From CAVYXA01 sp963846775 (lineage in GTDB: Bacteria > Verrucomicrobiota > Verrucomicrobiia > Chthoniobacterales > UBA10450): DNA of 64,000 nt. Under the pieces are notes generated by a model that ran no database searches, had not been told where the DNA came from, and saw only the letters and a list, made by a program, of their open reading frames with translations. The position numbers and the translations under genes were made by a program. The stretch is taken from contig CAWJXB010000006.1 of NCBI GenBank assembly GCA_963846775.1, positions 1,798,001 to 1,862,000 on the forward strand, read 5' to 3'. Of this stretch, positions 1 to 8,433 are shown piece by piece; the first letter of the stretch is position 1, and each line of letters opens with the position of its first letter.

Positions 1-22
1 CCCGCATCGAGGCGGGATTCGC

Positions 23-481
23 ATGGCTTTGGCTAATTTACTTTCCGCCGAGCAAATCATCCCGGAGATGGCGGCGACCGAGCGTTGGCCCGCCATCGTC
101 GAGCTGATCGATCTGCTCGTTGGGCTGGGTAAAATCAAATCGCCGGACCGTGATCCGATTCTTGCGTCGCTTAAGCAACGCGAGGAAACGATGAGCACCG
201 GCATCGGGTTCGGCATCGCCATTCCGCATTGCTCCTCTGATCGGCTCGAGGAAGTCGTCGCGGCGTTCGGGCGATCGCCCACTGGGATCGAGTTTGACGC
301 CCTCGATAATGCACCAGTGAAATTCGTTGTCCTGTTTATCGTGCCGAAGAACCAGTTCCAGACGCATCTGCGGACGCTCGCTTCGATCGCGAAGTTTCTA
401 AACGATCGCACGGTTCGGGAAAGCCTCGCCGCAGCGAAATCGGCTGACGAAATTTTGTCTATCTTCCGCGAGCGCTCGTAA
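23..481 (+). CDS. PTS EIIA type-2 (PtsN/fructose-like) domain protein
   Basis: A 152-residue stand-alone EIIA domain of the fructose/nitrogen-regulatory type. Seen: the phosphorylation-site block GFGIAIPHC with the expected active histidine at about residue 69, preceded by the family-typical STGIG; the usual His-Gly/Ala is His-Cys here. The length matches single-domain PtsN-type proteins (about 150 residues). In known relatives the histidine takes phosphate from HPr or NPr and the protein acts as a sugar-import subunit or as a regulator of potassium, nitrogen or envelope functions. No EIIB or EIIC gene lies beside it, so a regulatory role is favoured (inference). The gene before it is outside the window; argS follows on the same strand after a palindromic repeat. 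Confidence 0.85.
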   Translation: MALANLLSAEQIIPEMAATERWPAIVELIDLLVGLGKIKSPDRDPILASLKQREETMSTGIGFGIAIPHCSSDRLEEVVAAFGRSPTGIEFDALDNAPVKFVVLFIVPKNQFQTHLRTLASIAKFLNDRTVRESLAAAKSADEILSIFRERS

Positions 482-496
482 AGAACCGGCCGACGT

Positions 497-557
497 GTAG
501 GGGAAGCTGACAGCTTCCCGCGTGGCTGCGCCCTGGGGAGCTGTCAGCTTCCCCTAC
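497..557. repeat. Palindromic repeat, GGGGAAGCTGACAGCTTCCC family
   Basis: The segment starts GTAGGGGAAGCTGACAGCTTCCC and ends in the mirrored GGGAGCTGTCAGCTTCCCCTAC, so it can fold into a long hairpin and each arm is itself palindromic. It fills the gap between the EIIA gene and argS. A second, shorter copy is at 34097-34124. It could act as a terminator for the first gene, but there is no T-run. Confidence 0.75.
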
Positions 558-596
558 CGTCTCGCTTCGCGCAGCGAAGCGGCTACAATTCAATCG

Positions 597-2315
597 ATGG
601 AAACCTTCCAGGCAATTGTCGTTGAGAGTCTTTCGCAGGCGCTCGTCGCCGCGGGCTTGCCAGCCGCCGGCGAAGTTACACCGGCAACTGATCCGCGGTT
701 TGGTGATTACCAGACCAACAGCGCGATGGTTCTGGCAAAACAACGTGGCGAAAACCCGCGGAGCATTGCGGCACAGATCATCGGCAACTTCGGCGCGAGC
801 GAGACGGTTGAGACGCCAACCGTGGCCGGCCCAGGCTTCATTAACTTCACGCTTCGGACCACGGCAGTTGCGCAAAAGACCGTCGAGATTCTGAAGGACG
901 CGCGGCTCGGCGTTTCTCGGACGGAATCGAGGAAACGGATCGTGGTCGATTTCGGTTCGCCAAACGTCGCAAAGCCGATGCACATCGGGCACATCCGCAG
1001 CATTGTTCTGGGCGATGCGCTGGCGCGGATCGCGTCGTTTCTCGGACACGATGTGATTCGCGATAACCATATCGGCGATTGGGGAACACAGTTCGGGATG
1101 GTGATCTACGGTTGGAAATATTTGCTGGATCGACAATCGCTCGTGCGCGATCCGATTGCGGAGCTGGTCCGGGTTTACAAGGAGACGAACGAGCGCGCGA
1201 CACACGATCTGGCGGTGCGCGAAGCCTGCCGGCAAGAGTTGGTAAAACTGCAATCTGGCGATGCGGAAAATCTGTCGATCTGGAAAGAGTGCGTCGAATT
1301 GTCGATGCAAGATTTCAAACGCACCTATGAGCTGCTCGACATCCATTACGATCTCCAGCACGGCGAAAGTTTTTACAACGATCGATTGCCCGGCACGGTC
1401 GCACAGCTTGTAAAATCCGGCATCGCCGAGATGAGCGAAGGCGCTGTCGTCGTGTTCTTTCGCGATATCCCGGAGCTGGCTGATAAACCGTGCATCATCC
1501 AAAAGCGCGACGGCGGATTTAATTACGCCACCACCGACATCGCGACGGTCGATTATCGCGTTAACAACTTAAAGGCGGATGCCGTTTGGTACGTCGTCGG
1601 CGCGCCGCAGATTTTGCATTTCAAACAGATTTTCGAAATCGCGCACCGGGAAGGTTACACCGCCGATTTCCGGCACATCGTTTTTGGCAGCATTTTAGGC
1701 GAAGACCGCAAACTGATGAAAACGCGCTCGGGCGAGAACGTGCCGTTACGCGACGTGCTGGAGGAAGCGATCGCACGGGCCCGGAAAATCAGTGAGGAAA
1801 AGAATCCCGGGCTAAGCGAGGCGGACAAGATCGACATCGCGCGAAAAATCGGGATCGGCGCGGTGAAGTATGCCGACCTCTCCCAGTATCGGATGACCGA
1901 TTACATTTTCTCCTGGGACAGAATGCTTTCCCTTCAGGGAAACACCGCGCCGTATTTGCAGAATGCTTATGTGCGCATCCGCTCGATCTTCAGGAAAGCG
2001 AGAGAGCTTGACGGCTTTAAGCCGTCAAGTCTAACGAGTGTAGCGCTGAATGAACCGGCGGAGATCACGTTGGCGAAACGGCTTTGCCAGTTTGCCGAGA
2101 TCGTGCCGCAAGTGCTGAACGATTTTAGGCCAAACATTCTGGCGAATTATTTGTTCGAGCTCGCAAACACGTTCCATTCGTTTTACGAAGCATGCCCGGT
2201 CTTGAAGGCAGACGAACCGTCGCGAGGCTCGCGGCTCGCGCTGTGCCATTTAACCGGACGCGTTTTGGAGCGCGGCCTTGAGCTTCTCGGGATCAAAGTC
2301 CCGGAAAAAATGTAA
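597..2315 (+). CDS. argS: Arginyl-tRNA synthetase
   Basis: Class I aminoacyl-tRNA synthetase that charges tRNA-Arg; 572 residues, normal for the family. Seen: the ATP-binding HIGH motif in KPMHIGHIRS, GDWGTQFG just after it, a KMSKS-equivalent near LMKTRSGEN and a C-terminal anticodon-binding domain beginning around NTAPYLQNAY. The open frame extends upstream to 522, but those codons come from the palindromic repeat, so the ATG at 597 (METFQ) is chosen. Odd: codons at 2007-2029 lie in a near-perfect palindrome reading CTTGACGGCTTTAAGCCGTCAAG, which encodes LDGFKPSS between conserved parts of the anticodon domain and looks like an in-frame repeat insertion. Function is secure; the exact start is likely but unproven. 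Confidence 0.95.
   Translation: METFQAIVVESLSQALVAAGLPAAGEVTPATDPRFGDYQTNSAMVLAKQRGENPRSIAAQIIGNFGASETVETPTVAGPGFINFTLRTTAVAQKTVEILKDARLGVSRTESRKRIVVDFGSPNVAKPMHIGHIRSIVLGDALARIASFLGHDVIRDNHIGDWGTQFGMVIYGWKYLLDRQSLVRDPIAELVRVYKETNERATHDLAVREACRQELVKLQSGDAENLSIWKECVELSMQDFKRTYELLDIHYDLQHGESFYNDRLPGTVAQLVKSGIAEMSEGAVVVFFRDIPELADKPCIIQKRDGGFNYATTDIATVDYRVNNLKADAVWYVVGAPQILHFKQIFEIAHREGYTADFRHIVFGSILGEDRKLMKTRSGENVPLRDVLEEAIARARKISEEKNPGLSEADKIDIARKIGIGAVKYADLSQYRMTDYIFSWDRMLSLQGNTAPYLQNAYVRIRSIFRKARELDGFKPSSLTSVALNEPAEITLAKRLCQFAEIVPQVLNDFRPNILANYLFELANTFHSFYEACPVLKADEPSRGSRLALCHLTGRVLERGLELLGIKVPEKM
2007..2029. repeat. Palindrome inside argS
   Basis: A 23-bp near-perfect palindrome, CTTGACGGCTT-t-AAGCCGTCAAG, within the argS frame. 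Its architecture (CTTGAC-GC-rich-TTAA-GC-rich-GTCAAG) matches the palindrome at 9818-9846, suggesting one family that is tolerated in coding DNA. Confidence 0.7.
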
Positions 2316-2319
2316 AGGA

Positions 2320-2441
2320 AATGACCGATGACGAATGAATGACAAAGCACGAATGACGGAACGCTCGGTCGCGACGAACGCCGCCTCAGACTGCGTCATT
2401 AGAATTTCCTTCGTCATCCGTCATTCGTCATTCGTCATTCG
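2320..2441. repeat. Repeat of TGACGAATGAC / GTCATTCGTCAT units (copy 1)
   Basis: The argS-treY gap (2316-2465) is filled by ATGACGAATGA-type units that are mirrored by TCATCCGTCATTCGTCATTCG, giving a long imperfect inverted repeat. A second copy with the same words is at 40914-41052. Nothing else is seen in this gap. Confidence 0.7.
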
Positions 2442-2465
2442 AAACGCATCTCGACGTTCCTCGAC

Positions 2466-5326
2466 ATGACAAAAGAAGGACATCCTCGCCTTCCCACCGC
2501 GACTTATCGGTTGCAATTCAACCGGCAATTCACATTCGCGCAGGCGCGCGAGATCGTGCCGTATCTGCGCGCGCTCGGGGTGAGCGATGTGTATGCGTCG
2601 CCTTATTTTCAAGCGCGGGCCGACAGCATGCACGGCTACGACATTACCGATCACAACAAACTGAATGCGGCCATCGGGTCGCGCGCAGATTATGACGCGT
2701 GGATCGCAGAGCTGCGTGGGCACGGGATGGGTCAACTGCTTGATTTCGTGCCGAATCACATGGGCATTTCCGAGCCGCTCAATTCACTGGTGGATGGATG
2801 TGCTGGAGAATGGGCCGAGCTCGATTTACGCGCCCTACTTCGATATCGACTGGCACCCGTTGAAATCGGAGCTGCACGACAAGGTGCTGCTTCCGATTCT
2901 GACGCGATCAATACGGACGCGTGCTCGAACGCGGCGAGCTGCGGGTTCATTTCGAGGAGGGCGCGTTTTATCTCACCTACTACGATCGGCGGCTGCCGCT
3001 CGCGCCGGGGACGTATCGATACATTCTCGAAATCGCGCTGGAGAATTTGGCTGAATACAAAGAGGAGCCTTTTTACGCCGAGCTCCAGAGCATTTTAACG
3101 GCGCTGGAATATTTGCCGAAGCGGACCGAGGCCGATCCGGACCGTATCGCCGAGCGCGCCCGCGAGAAAGAAATCATCAAACGCCGTCTCGAACGCCGCT
3201 GCACGGAAGCGCCGCAGGTGCAAAAGGCAATCGAGAAGGCGTTGGTGCAAATCAACGGGCGCCCCGGTGACGCGCGTAGCTTCGATGCGCTGGACGAATT
3301 GCTGAACGCGCAATCGTACCGGCTCGCGTTCTGGCGCGTGGCGGCGGAGGAAATCAATTACCGCCGGTTCTTCGACGTGAACGATCTGGCCGCAATTCGA
3401 ATGGAAGTGCCGGAAGTATTCGAAGCGACGCATCAACTGCTTCTCGATCTTGTCCGAACCGGCGCCGTGACGGGACTGCGGATCGATCATCCTGACGGTC
3501 TCTATTTGCCGCAGGAGTATTTCGAGAAACTGCAGCGGCGTTGCGCCCAAGCGATCGGCATCCCGTTGCCGCGCGACGGTCGCGCCATTTACCTGGTGCT
3601 GGAGAAAATCCTCACCGGCACGGAACCGCTGCGGAAAGATTGGCCGGTCCACGGCACGACTGGATACGATTTCACCAGCCAGGTCACGCAGTTGTTAGTC
3701 GATTCCTCCTCCGAAACGGCCATCACGAAAACGTTTCACAGGTTCCTCGGCCGTTCCCTCCATTTTGGCCACCTCGTTTATGCCAAAAAGCTCCTCGTGA
3801 TGAAACTGGCGCTGGCCAACGATGTCGATGTGCTCGGCAGCATGGTCGATCGCCTGTCGGAGCAAAATCGATGGTTCCGCGATTTTACCTGGGAAGCGCT
3901 GGCTCGGACGGTGCGGGAGACGATTGCCTGCTTCCCGGTTTATCGAACTTATCTCGCACCCGGTCAGCCGGTGAGCGAGGAGGATCGCCACGTGATCGAA
4001 CGCGCCATTGCCGCGGCCAAGCGTCGAAACCCGGCGATCGAGGAATCGATTTTTAATTTTCTGCGGGACATTCTGATGTTTCGATTCCCGGAAAATCTCG
4101 ATGAAGCCGCGCGCCAGGCGCACACACATTTCGTTCTTAAGTTTCAACAAACGACCGCGCCGGTCATGGCCAAGGGAGTCGAGGACACGGTCTTTTACAT
4201 TTATAACCGGCTCTCGGCGCTTAATGAAGTGGGCGGCGAACCGCAGCAATTTGGACTGAGCATTGAAGCATTTCACGAGCGCAACGTCGATCGACAACGC
4301 CAGTGGCCAGCGACGTTGCTCGCCACTTCGACACACGACACTAAGAGAAGCGAAGATGTCCGGGCGCGAGTCGTAGCCATCTCCGAAGTGCCCGATCTGT
4401 GGCGCCGATCGTTGCACCGCTGGCGGACCGTGAACCGCCGTTGGAAAAAGAGCGTCAACGAAACGGAAGCGCCCGATGGGAATGAGGAATATTTGCTCTA
4501 TCAAACTTTACTCGGGACCTGGCCGCTGCAACCATCGGGCGAAGCCGAAATAACGCCGGCTCCGGAGTATGTGGAGCGAATTCAAAACTACATGGCGAAA
4601 GCGCTGCACGAAGCGAAGCTCAATACGAGCTGGATTCAGCCTAACGAAGCTTGGGACGCGGCCATGCGCGAGTTCGTGGCCCACATTCTCGACCCATCAC
4701 CGCGGAACAAGTTTCTCCCGCTCTTTCTGCCGGTGGCGCGCGAAATCGCGAGAACCGGAGCGATTAATTCGCTCACCCAAACGCTCCTCAAACTGACTTC
4801 ACCCGGCGTGCCGGACATTTATCAAGGCAGCGAGATTTGGAATTACAGCCTGGTCGATCCCGATAATCGCCGGCTGGTCGATTACAAACAGCGTCGCGAA
4901 ATGCTCGACAGCCTGCATGAGGCCAAGCCCGAAGAACTGTGGCAAACCTGGCCCGATGGCCGGATCAAAATGTTTTTGATCCAGCGTGCGCTCCAGTTCC
5001 GCCGCGAAAATGTCGATCTTTTCCAGCACGGCGAATACTTGGCGTTACGAACTAGCGGAACCTTCGCCGAGGGTTGCGTGAGTTTCGCGCGGAAACTTCA
5101 GGATCGGTGGCTTGTCGTGATCGCACCGCGGCTTTCATCGCGACTCGATTTTCCGCCTGTCGGACAACTTTGGAAAGATACGATGGTCGATCTTCCTCCG
5201 TCGTTGGCGGCATCACGCGCACAGGAAATTTTCACCGGACGTGAATTGCCGATTCAACCTAATCAGATTCGGCTGAGCGATGCCCTGTCGATTCTGCCCT
5301 TCTCAGCGATCACCAACATCCGGTAG
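2466..5326 (+). CDS. treY: Malto-oligosyltrehalose synthase, broken by two +1 frameshifts
   Basis: GH13 enzyme that converts the reducing end of a malto-oligosaccharide into a trehalosyl unit. Seen: PTATYRLQF at the start, YGYDITDH-like text, DFVPNHMGI, LRIDHPDGL, HGTTGYDF and STHDTKRSEDVRAR, in family order and at about full length (some 950 residues). The frame is interrupted twice. At 2784-2788 one extra base separates GISEPLNS from WWMDVLENGP; at 2899-2903 another separates DKVLLPIL from RDQYGRVLERGEL. The remaining 801 codons from 2921 are intact, so the damage is recent or is sequencing error. The partner treZ is not in the window. The 3' end overlaps the convergent metallopeptidase gene by 24 bp. 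Confidence 0.85.
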
Positions 5327-6199
5327 CTGGCGCTCGCGCTCAGGAGTTCGTCTCGTCGAATCGATTGTGTCGGCGCCGCGATGGAAGCGCTGGCCAAGAC
5401 CGACAACGGTTTGCGCGAAATTGCTGGCGTTCCTAACGAGATCGGCGCCGAACCCAGCGAAACTGGTTTGGGGCGAAGCGAGGATCAGCATGGCGCATAG
5501 GAGCAGGAGGTTCATCAGATAAATGACGACGAGCGAAAAGAACGTCCCGTGCGAGCGCAGATCGGTCTGGTTCTTCGGCACCATCCAGCAGGTGAACGTA
5601 AGATGGAATGCCCAGGTTACGCCGAGGACAGTGTAAAGCCAGCGCCCGTACGGCTGCACATCGAAACACAAACTGAGCCCGCCATAGACGGCGATGGCGA
5701 GCAGGCTGTAAATCGGGAAAAAATATGGCGCCAGCGCGATCCAGAAGTTTGTCTTGTTCGTCACGACGTATCCGCCATCGCGGCTCACGTTAAACTGCGT
5801 GACGCGGCCGCCCATTAACCAGACCCAGAGCGCATGAGTAAGTTCGTGTCCAAAAACGTAAACAACGAGAAGGCGAGGCAAACCAAAAAACGCGATGAGC
5901 CAGAGCACTGCGCCTAACGAAAAAAACCAAAACGCTTCTCCGGCCCAGAGCCGCTGCGTCACCGCAGCGCGGGCGAAGCCGGTGAAAAACGTTTGACTCA
6001 GGACAACGCAAACCGGCAGCAAGAAAATGGCGAACACGAATTTCACCCAGCGAGTCGGCACCATCCGGGCCGATTGTTGCGGAGGCATGCGCGTCGGGAC
6101 AACATAGGGCGCGATCTTGACACGGACAGATGATTTCTGGCCTTGACGGCTACGTCTTCGACTCATTCGTCTGGCGGGTTCGAGGTAGAGGTTAGGCAT
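5303..6199 (-). CDS. Membrane zinc metallopeptidase-like protein (HExxH)
   Basis: About 298 residues with some six to seven hydrophobic segments. The motif VFGHELTHALWVWLMGG is an HExxH zinc site inside a membrane segment, as in site-2/M50-type proteases and related M50-like families. An early basic stretch (RRMSRRRSRQGQK) precedes the first membrane segment. The frame opens at a GTG at 6241; ATG codons at 6199 and 6166 are better candidates and none has a clear Shine-Dalgarno, so the start is uncertain. A second motif with the usual third zinc ligand is not obvious, so proteolytic activity is inferred. It is convergent with treY and lies downstream of the EF-P gene on the same strand. The substrate is unknown. 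Confidence 0.65.
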   Translation of the reverse strand: MPNLYLEPARRMSRRRSRQGQKSSVRVKIAPYVVPTRMPPQQSARMVPTRWVKFVFAIFLLPVCVVLSQTFFTGFARAAVTQRLWAGEAFWFFSLGAVLWLIAFFGLPRLLVVYVFGHELTHALWVWLMGGRVTQFNVSRDGGYVVTNKTNFWIALAPYFFPIYSLLAIAVYGGLSLCFDVQPYGRWLYTVLGVTWAFHLTFTCWMVPKNQTDLRSHGTFFSLVVIYLMNLLLLCAMLILASPQTSFAGFGADLVRNASNFAQTVVGLGQRFHRGADTIDSTRRTPERERQLPDVGDR

Positions 6200-6302
6200 G
6201 ACGACGCTGTTGAAAAGCAGAAAGCACGAAGCATTCCCCACTTCGGAAAAGGAATGTCGACGCTTTCGGTGTTCGACGTTCGATTTTCGCGCTCGCGTTG
6301 GT

Positions 6303-6860
6303 TTACGCGCGTCCCATGTACGCGCCGGTTCGCGTGTCGATCTTGATTGTCTCGCCTTCCTTGATGAAGAGCGGAACGTTGATCGTTTTGCCGGTCTCTA
6401 ACTTGGCCGGCTTCGTGACGTTGCTGGCGGTGTCACCGCGCACGCCTTGAGCCGACTCGACGATCTTAAGACTCACCGAAGCGGGCAATTCAACCTGGAC
6501 CGGTTTGCCCTCAGCGTAGAGGACCTGCACGGCCAGATTCTCAGTGAGATATTCTTTGGCATCGCCGATCAAGGCTTCCTGCAACGTGACCGTATCATAC
6601 GTCTCCGGGTCCATGAAATGGTAGCCGTTGTGGTCCTGATAACTAAACTCCAGTTGTTTCCGCTCAATATCGACCAGATCAACTTTGTCGGTGGAACCAA
6701 ATCGCACATCGGCGCTCTTGCCGGTGTTAATGTAGCGGATGATGGCCTGGACAAACGCACGCAAATTTCCCGGCGTGCGATGATGCACTTCCAGGACAAT
6801 GGCGGTGTTGCCATTGTATTTAATGGCCATTCCTTTGCGGAGATCATTGGCAGCGGGCAT
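6303..6860 (-). CDS. efp: Translation elongation factor P
   Basis: 185 residues, the standard EF-P length, with the three-domain pattern: KOW-like N-terminal domain, then an OB domain, ending in the signature FIKEGETIKIDTRTGAYMGR. EF-P rescues ribosomes stalled at polyproline. Odd: the loop that reaches the peptidyl-transferase centre reads HRTPGNLRAF, so the tip residue is Asn32 where E. coli has a beta-lysylated Lys34 (PGKGQAF) and EarP-type proteins have a rhamnosylated arginine. No EpmA, EpmB or EarP gene is seen nearby. The window has proline-rich clients (ExbB and TonB proteins). Assignment is secure; the modification state is unknown. Confidence 0.96.
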   Translation of the reverse strand: MPAANDLRKGMAIKYNGNTAIVLEVHHRTPGNLRAFVQAIIRYINTGKSADVRFGSTDKVDLVDIERKQLEFSYQDHNGYHFMDPETYDTVTLQEALIGDAKEYLTENLAVQVLYAEGKPVQVELPASVSLKIVESAQGVRGDTASNVTKPAKLETGKTINVPLFIKEGETIKIDTRTGAYMGRA

Positions 6861-6993
6861 GTGAAACGGTGATTCGTTGAAACGTTTACAAGGTTAAAAT
6901 CGGAGCGCGGAGTTTACACGCGGTTTTCCATTTTGCAATGATAGGGCAGGCGCTCGGATGCCAGACGTAGGATCGGCCAGCAGCGCGTTTGCC

Positions 6994-7965
6994 CTACAAC
7001 AATTTCAAACGTGTTAGGTCCTGCGAATCGACAATCCCGACCGGCACATTTGCATCATCGACCACGACCAGATCATCGATTCGATGACGCTCGAGCAGGT
7101 TCAACACCTCCACCGCCAGTTTATCTTGATGCACCGTGACCGGGTTCAGCGTCATCAAATCGGCCACTAGGCGTTCGCCGACTTTGGAATCGGATTGAAA
7201 ATGGCGGACAAAATCGCCGTGCGTGAAAATGCCAAGCAGTTGTCGATCTTCGCCGGCCACGACGGCAGCGCCAGTGCGGACGGCGGTCATTGCGCCGAGG
7301 ACTTCGCGCACGGTCGTATCTGGCCTAACGAGTGCCATTGCTTCGGGCGGTCGCATGATTTGGCGCACCCGCACAAGCAGGCTCCGCGCAACGAGACCAC
7401 CGGGATGAAACTTGGCGAAATCCTCCTTTTGAAAACCGCGTGCTTCGAGCAACACCATGGCGAGGGCGTCGCCCAGGGCCAGCATGGCGGTTGTGCTCGA
7501 GGTCGGCGCGAGGTTGAGTGGACAGGCTTCCTGCTGCACATTCACATCCAGAAAAACGTGCGCGTTCTGCGCGAGCGTCGATTTTGCATCACCGCAGAGC
7601 GCGATGATTTTGACCTGGAACCGCGCGATCGCGGGCAGAACCCGTAAGAGCTCGTCGGTCTCACCGCTGGCGCTCAACGCCAGCACGACATCCCCATCAG
7701 CAACCAAGCCGAGATCGCCGTGCAACGCGTTCGCAGAATCGAGCACGAGAGCGGGCGAGCCCGTGCTGGTCAGGGTCGCGGCGATCTTGCTTCCAATATG
7801 TCCCGATTTGCCGATCCCGAACACGACCACCTTGCCACGCGCGTCCACCGCCTCCTTGATCAACTGCACCGCGCGTGAAAACTCTTCGCCGAGGCGGTCG
7901 CGAAGCCGTTGCAACTCGAAAATCTCTATGTCGAGCACACGTTTAGCCTTCTCAAGGTAATCCAT
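6994..7965 (-). CDS. kdsD: Arabinose-5-phosphate isomerase (KdsD/KpsF family)
   Basis: 323 residues: an SIS domain (about 35-170) followed by two CBS domains (about 205-323). It interconverts ribulose-5-phosphate and arabinose-5-phosphate for KDO synthesis. Seen: FGIGKSGHIGSKIAATLTSTG, ALHGDLG, SASGETDELL and the linker FHPGGLVARSLL, all typical of KdsD. This supports KDO-containing lipopolysaccharide, in line with LpxD and the MsbA-like exporter elsewhere in the window. The neighbouring small secreted protein gene is divergent, with 69 bp between the two starts. Confidence 0.93.
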   Translation of the reverse strand: MDYLEKAKRVLDIEIFELQRLRDRLGEEFSRAVQLIKEAVDARGKVVVFGIGKSGHIGSKIAATLTSTGSPALVLDSANALHGDLGLVADGDVVLALSASGETDELLRVLPAIARFQVKIIALCGDAKSTLAQNAHVFLDVNVQQEACPLNLAPTSSTTAMLALGDALAMVLLEARGFQKEDFAKFHPGGLVARSLLVRVRQIMRPPEAMALVRPDTTVREVLGAMTAVRTGAAVVAGEDRQLLGIFTHGDFVRHFQSDSKVGERLVADLMTLNPVTVHQDKLAVEVLNLLERHRIDDLVVVDDANVPVGIVDSQDLTRLKLL

Positions 7966-8034
7966 GCCGGTATAATAGTGGGCCGAGGCGTTGTGACCGG
8001 CAAGAAATTGCGCGCCTTAAATGGAGGAAAAATT

Positions 8035-8343
8035 ATGAAAAAATCTCTGACCTCGGTTTTGTTAGTCGTCGTCGCAACCATCTTAATGGCTCAACCGCCG
8101 CAAACGGCCTCGTTCACCGCTCCGATCAAATCGAAACAAGCGAAACCGACGCAGCCGCCGCCGCTTCAGCCACAGGAAACACGAGGAGTGCTGGTGCGCG
8201 CATTTTCGCGCGGCCATAATCCGATTCAAATGCTAAATCCGAAGGCTAACCCGGCAAAATACGGGACGTCGGAGCAACATGTGGCTTTTGATCCGTACAC
8301 CGGCAGGCCGATGGGGATCAAGCTGCTCGAATTTGTGTTTTGA
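8035..8343 (+). CDS. Small secreted protein of unknown function
   Basis: 102 residues, starting MKKSLTSVLLVVVATILMAQPP, a clear signal peptide. The open frame extends to 7909, but the ATG at 8035 has a strong GGAGG ribosome site seven bases upstream, which fixes the start. The mature part has a proline/glutamine-rich segment (about 30-48) and then a compact C-terminus with the phrases HNPIQMLNPKANP, YGTSEQHVAFDPYTGRP and IKLLEF. I do not recognise the family. Likely periplasmic or exported (inference). Confidence 0.7.
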   Translation: MKKSLTSVLLVVVATILMAQPPQTASFTAPIKSKQAKPTQPPPLQPQETRGVLVRAFSRGHNPIQMLNPKANPAKYGTSEQHVAFDPYTGRPMGIKLLEFVF

Positions 8344-8348
8344 TTTTT

Positions 8349-8419
8349 CTGTAGCGGCACTCCCCGAGTGTCGCCGATTATCGAACGACGCTTGCGGCGG
8401 CGGCAGACCGCCGCTACAG
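8349..8419. repeat. Palindromic repeat, TGTAGCGGCG...CGCCGCTACA family (copy 1)
   Basis: Begins CTGTAGCGGCACTCCCCGAG and ends GGCAGACCGCCGCTACAG, so the ends are inverted. It lies between the small secreted protein and the GT4 gene and supplies spurious upstream codons to the latter. Other copies of this family: 27385-27456, 36889-36990, 38115-38182, 59616-59685, with half copies near 10611-10634 and 47861-47895. Confidence 0.85.
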
Positions 8420-8433
8420 CAACAAGGTTGAAC

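Noticed and set aside
459..1502. 347-codon open frame antisense to argS
   Set aside because: Its translation has no recognisable family text and lies wholly over the secure argS gene; typical shadow frame in GC-rich DNA.
2784..2903. Programmed frameshifting in treY
   Set aside because: No slippery run or stimulatory structure is evident, and two successive shifts in the same direction would be needed; mutation or sequence error is simpler.
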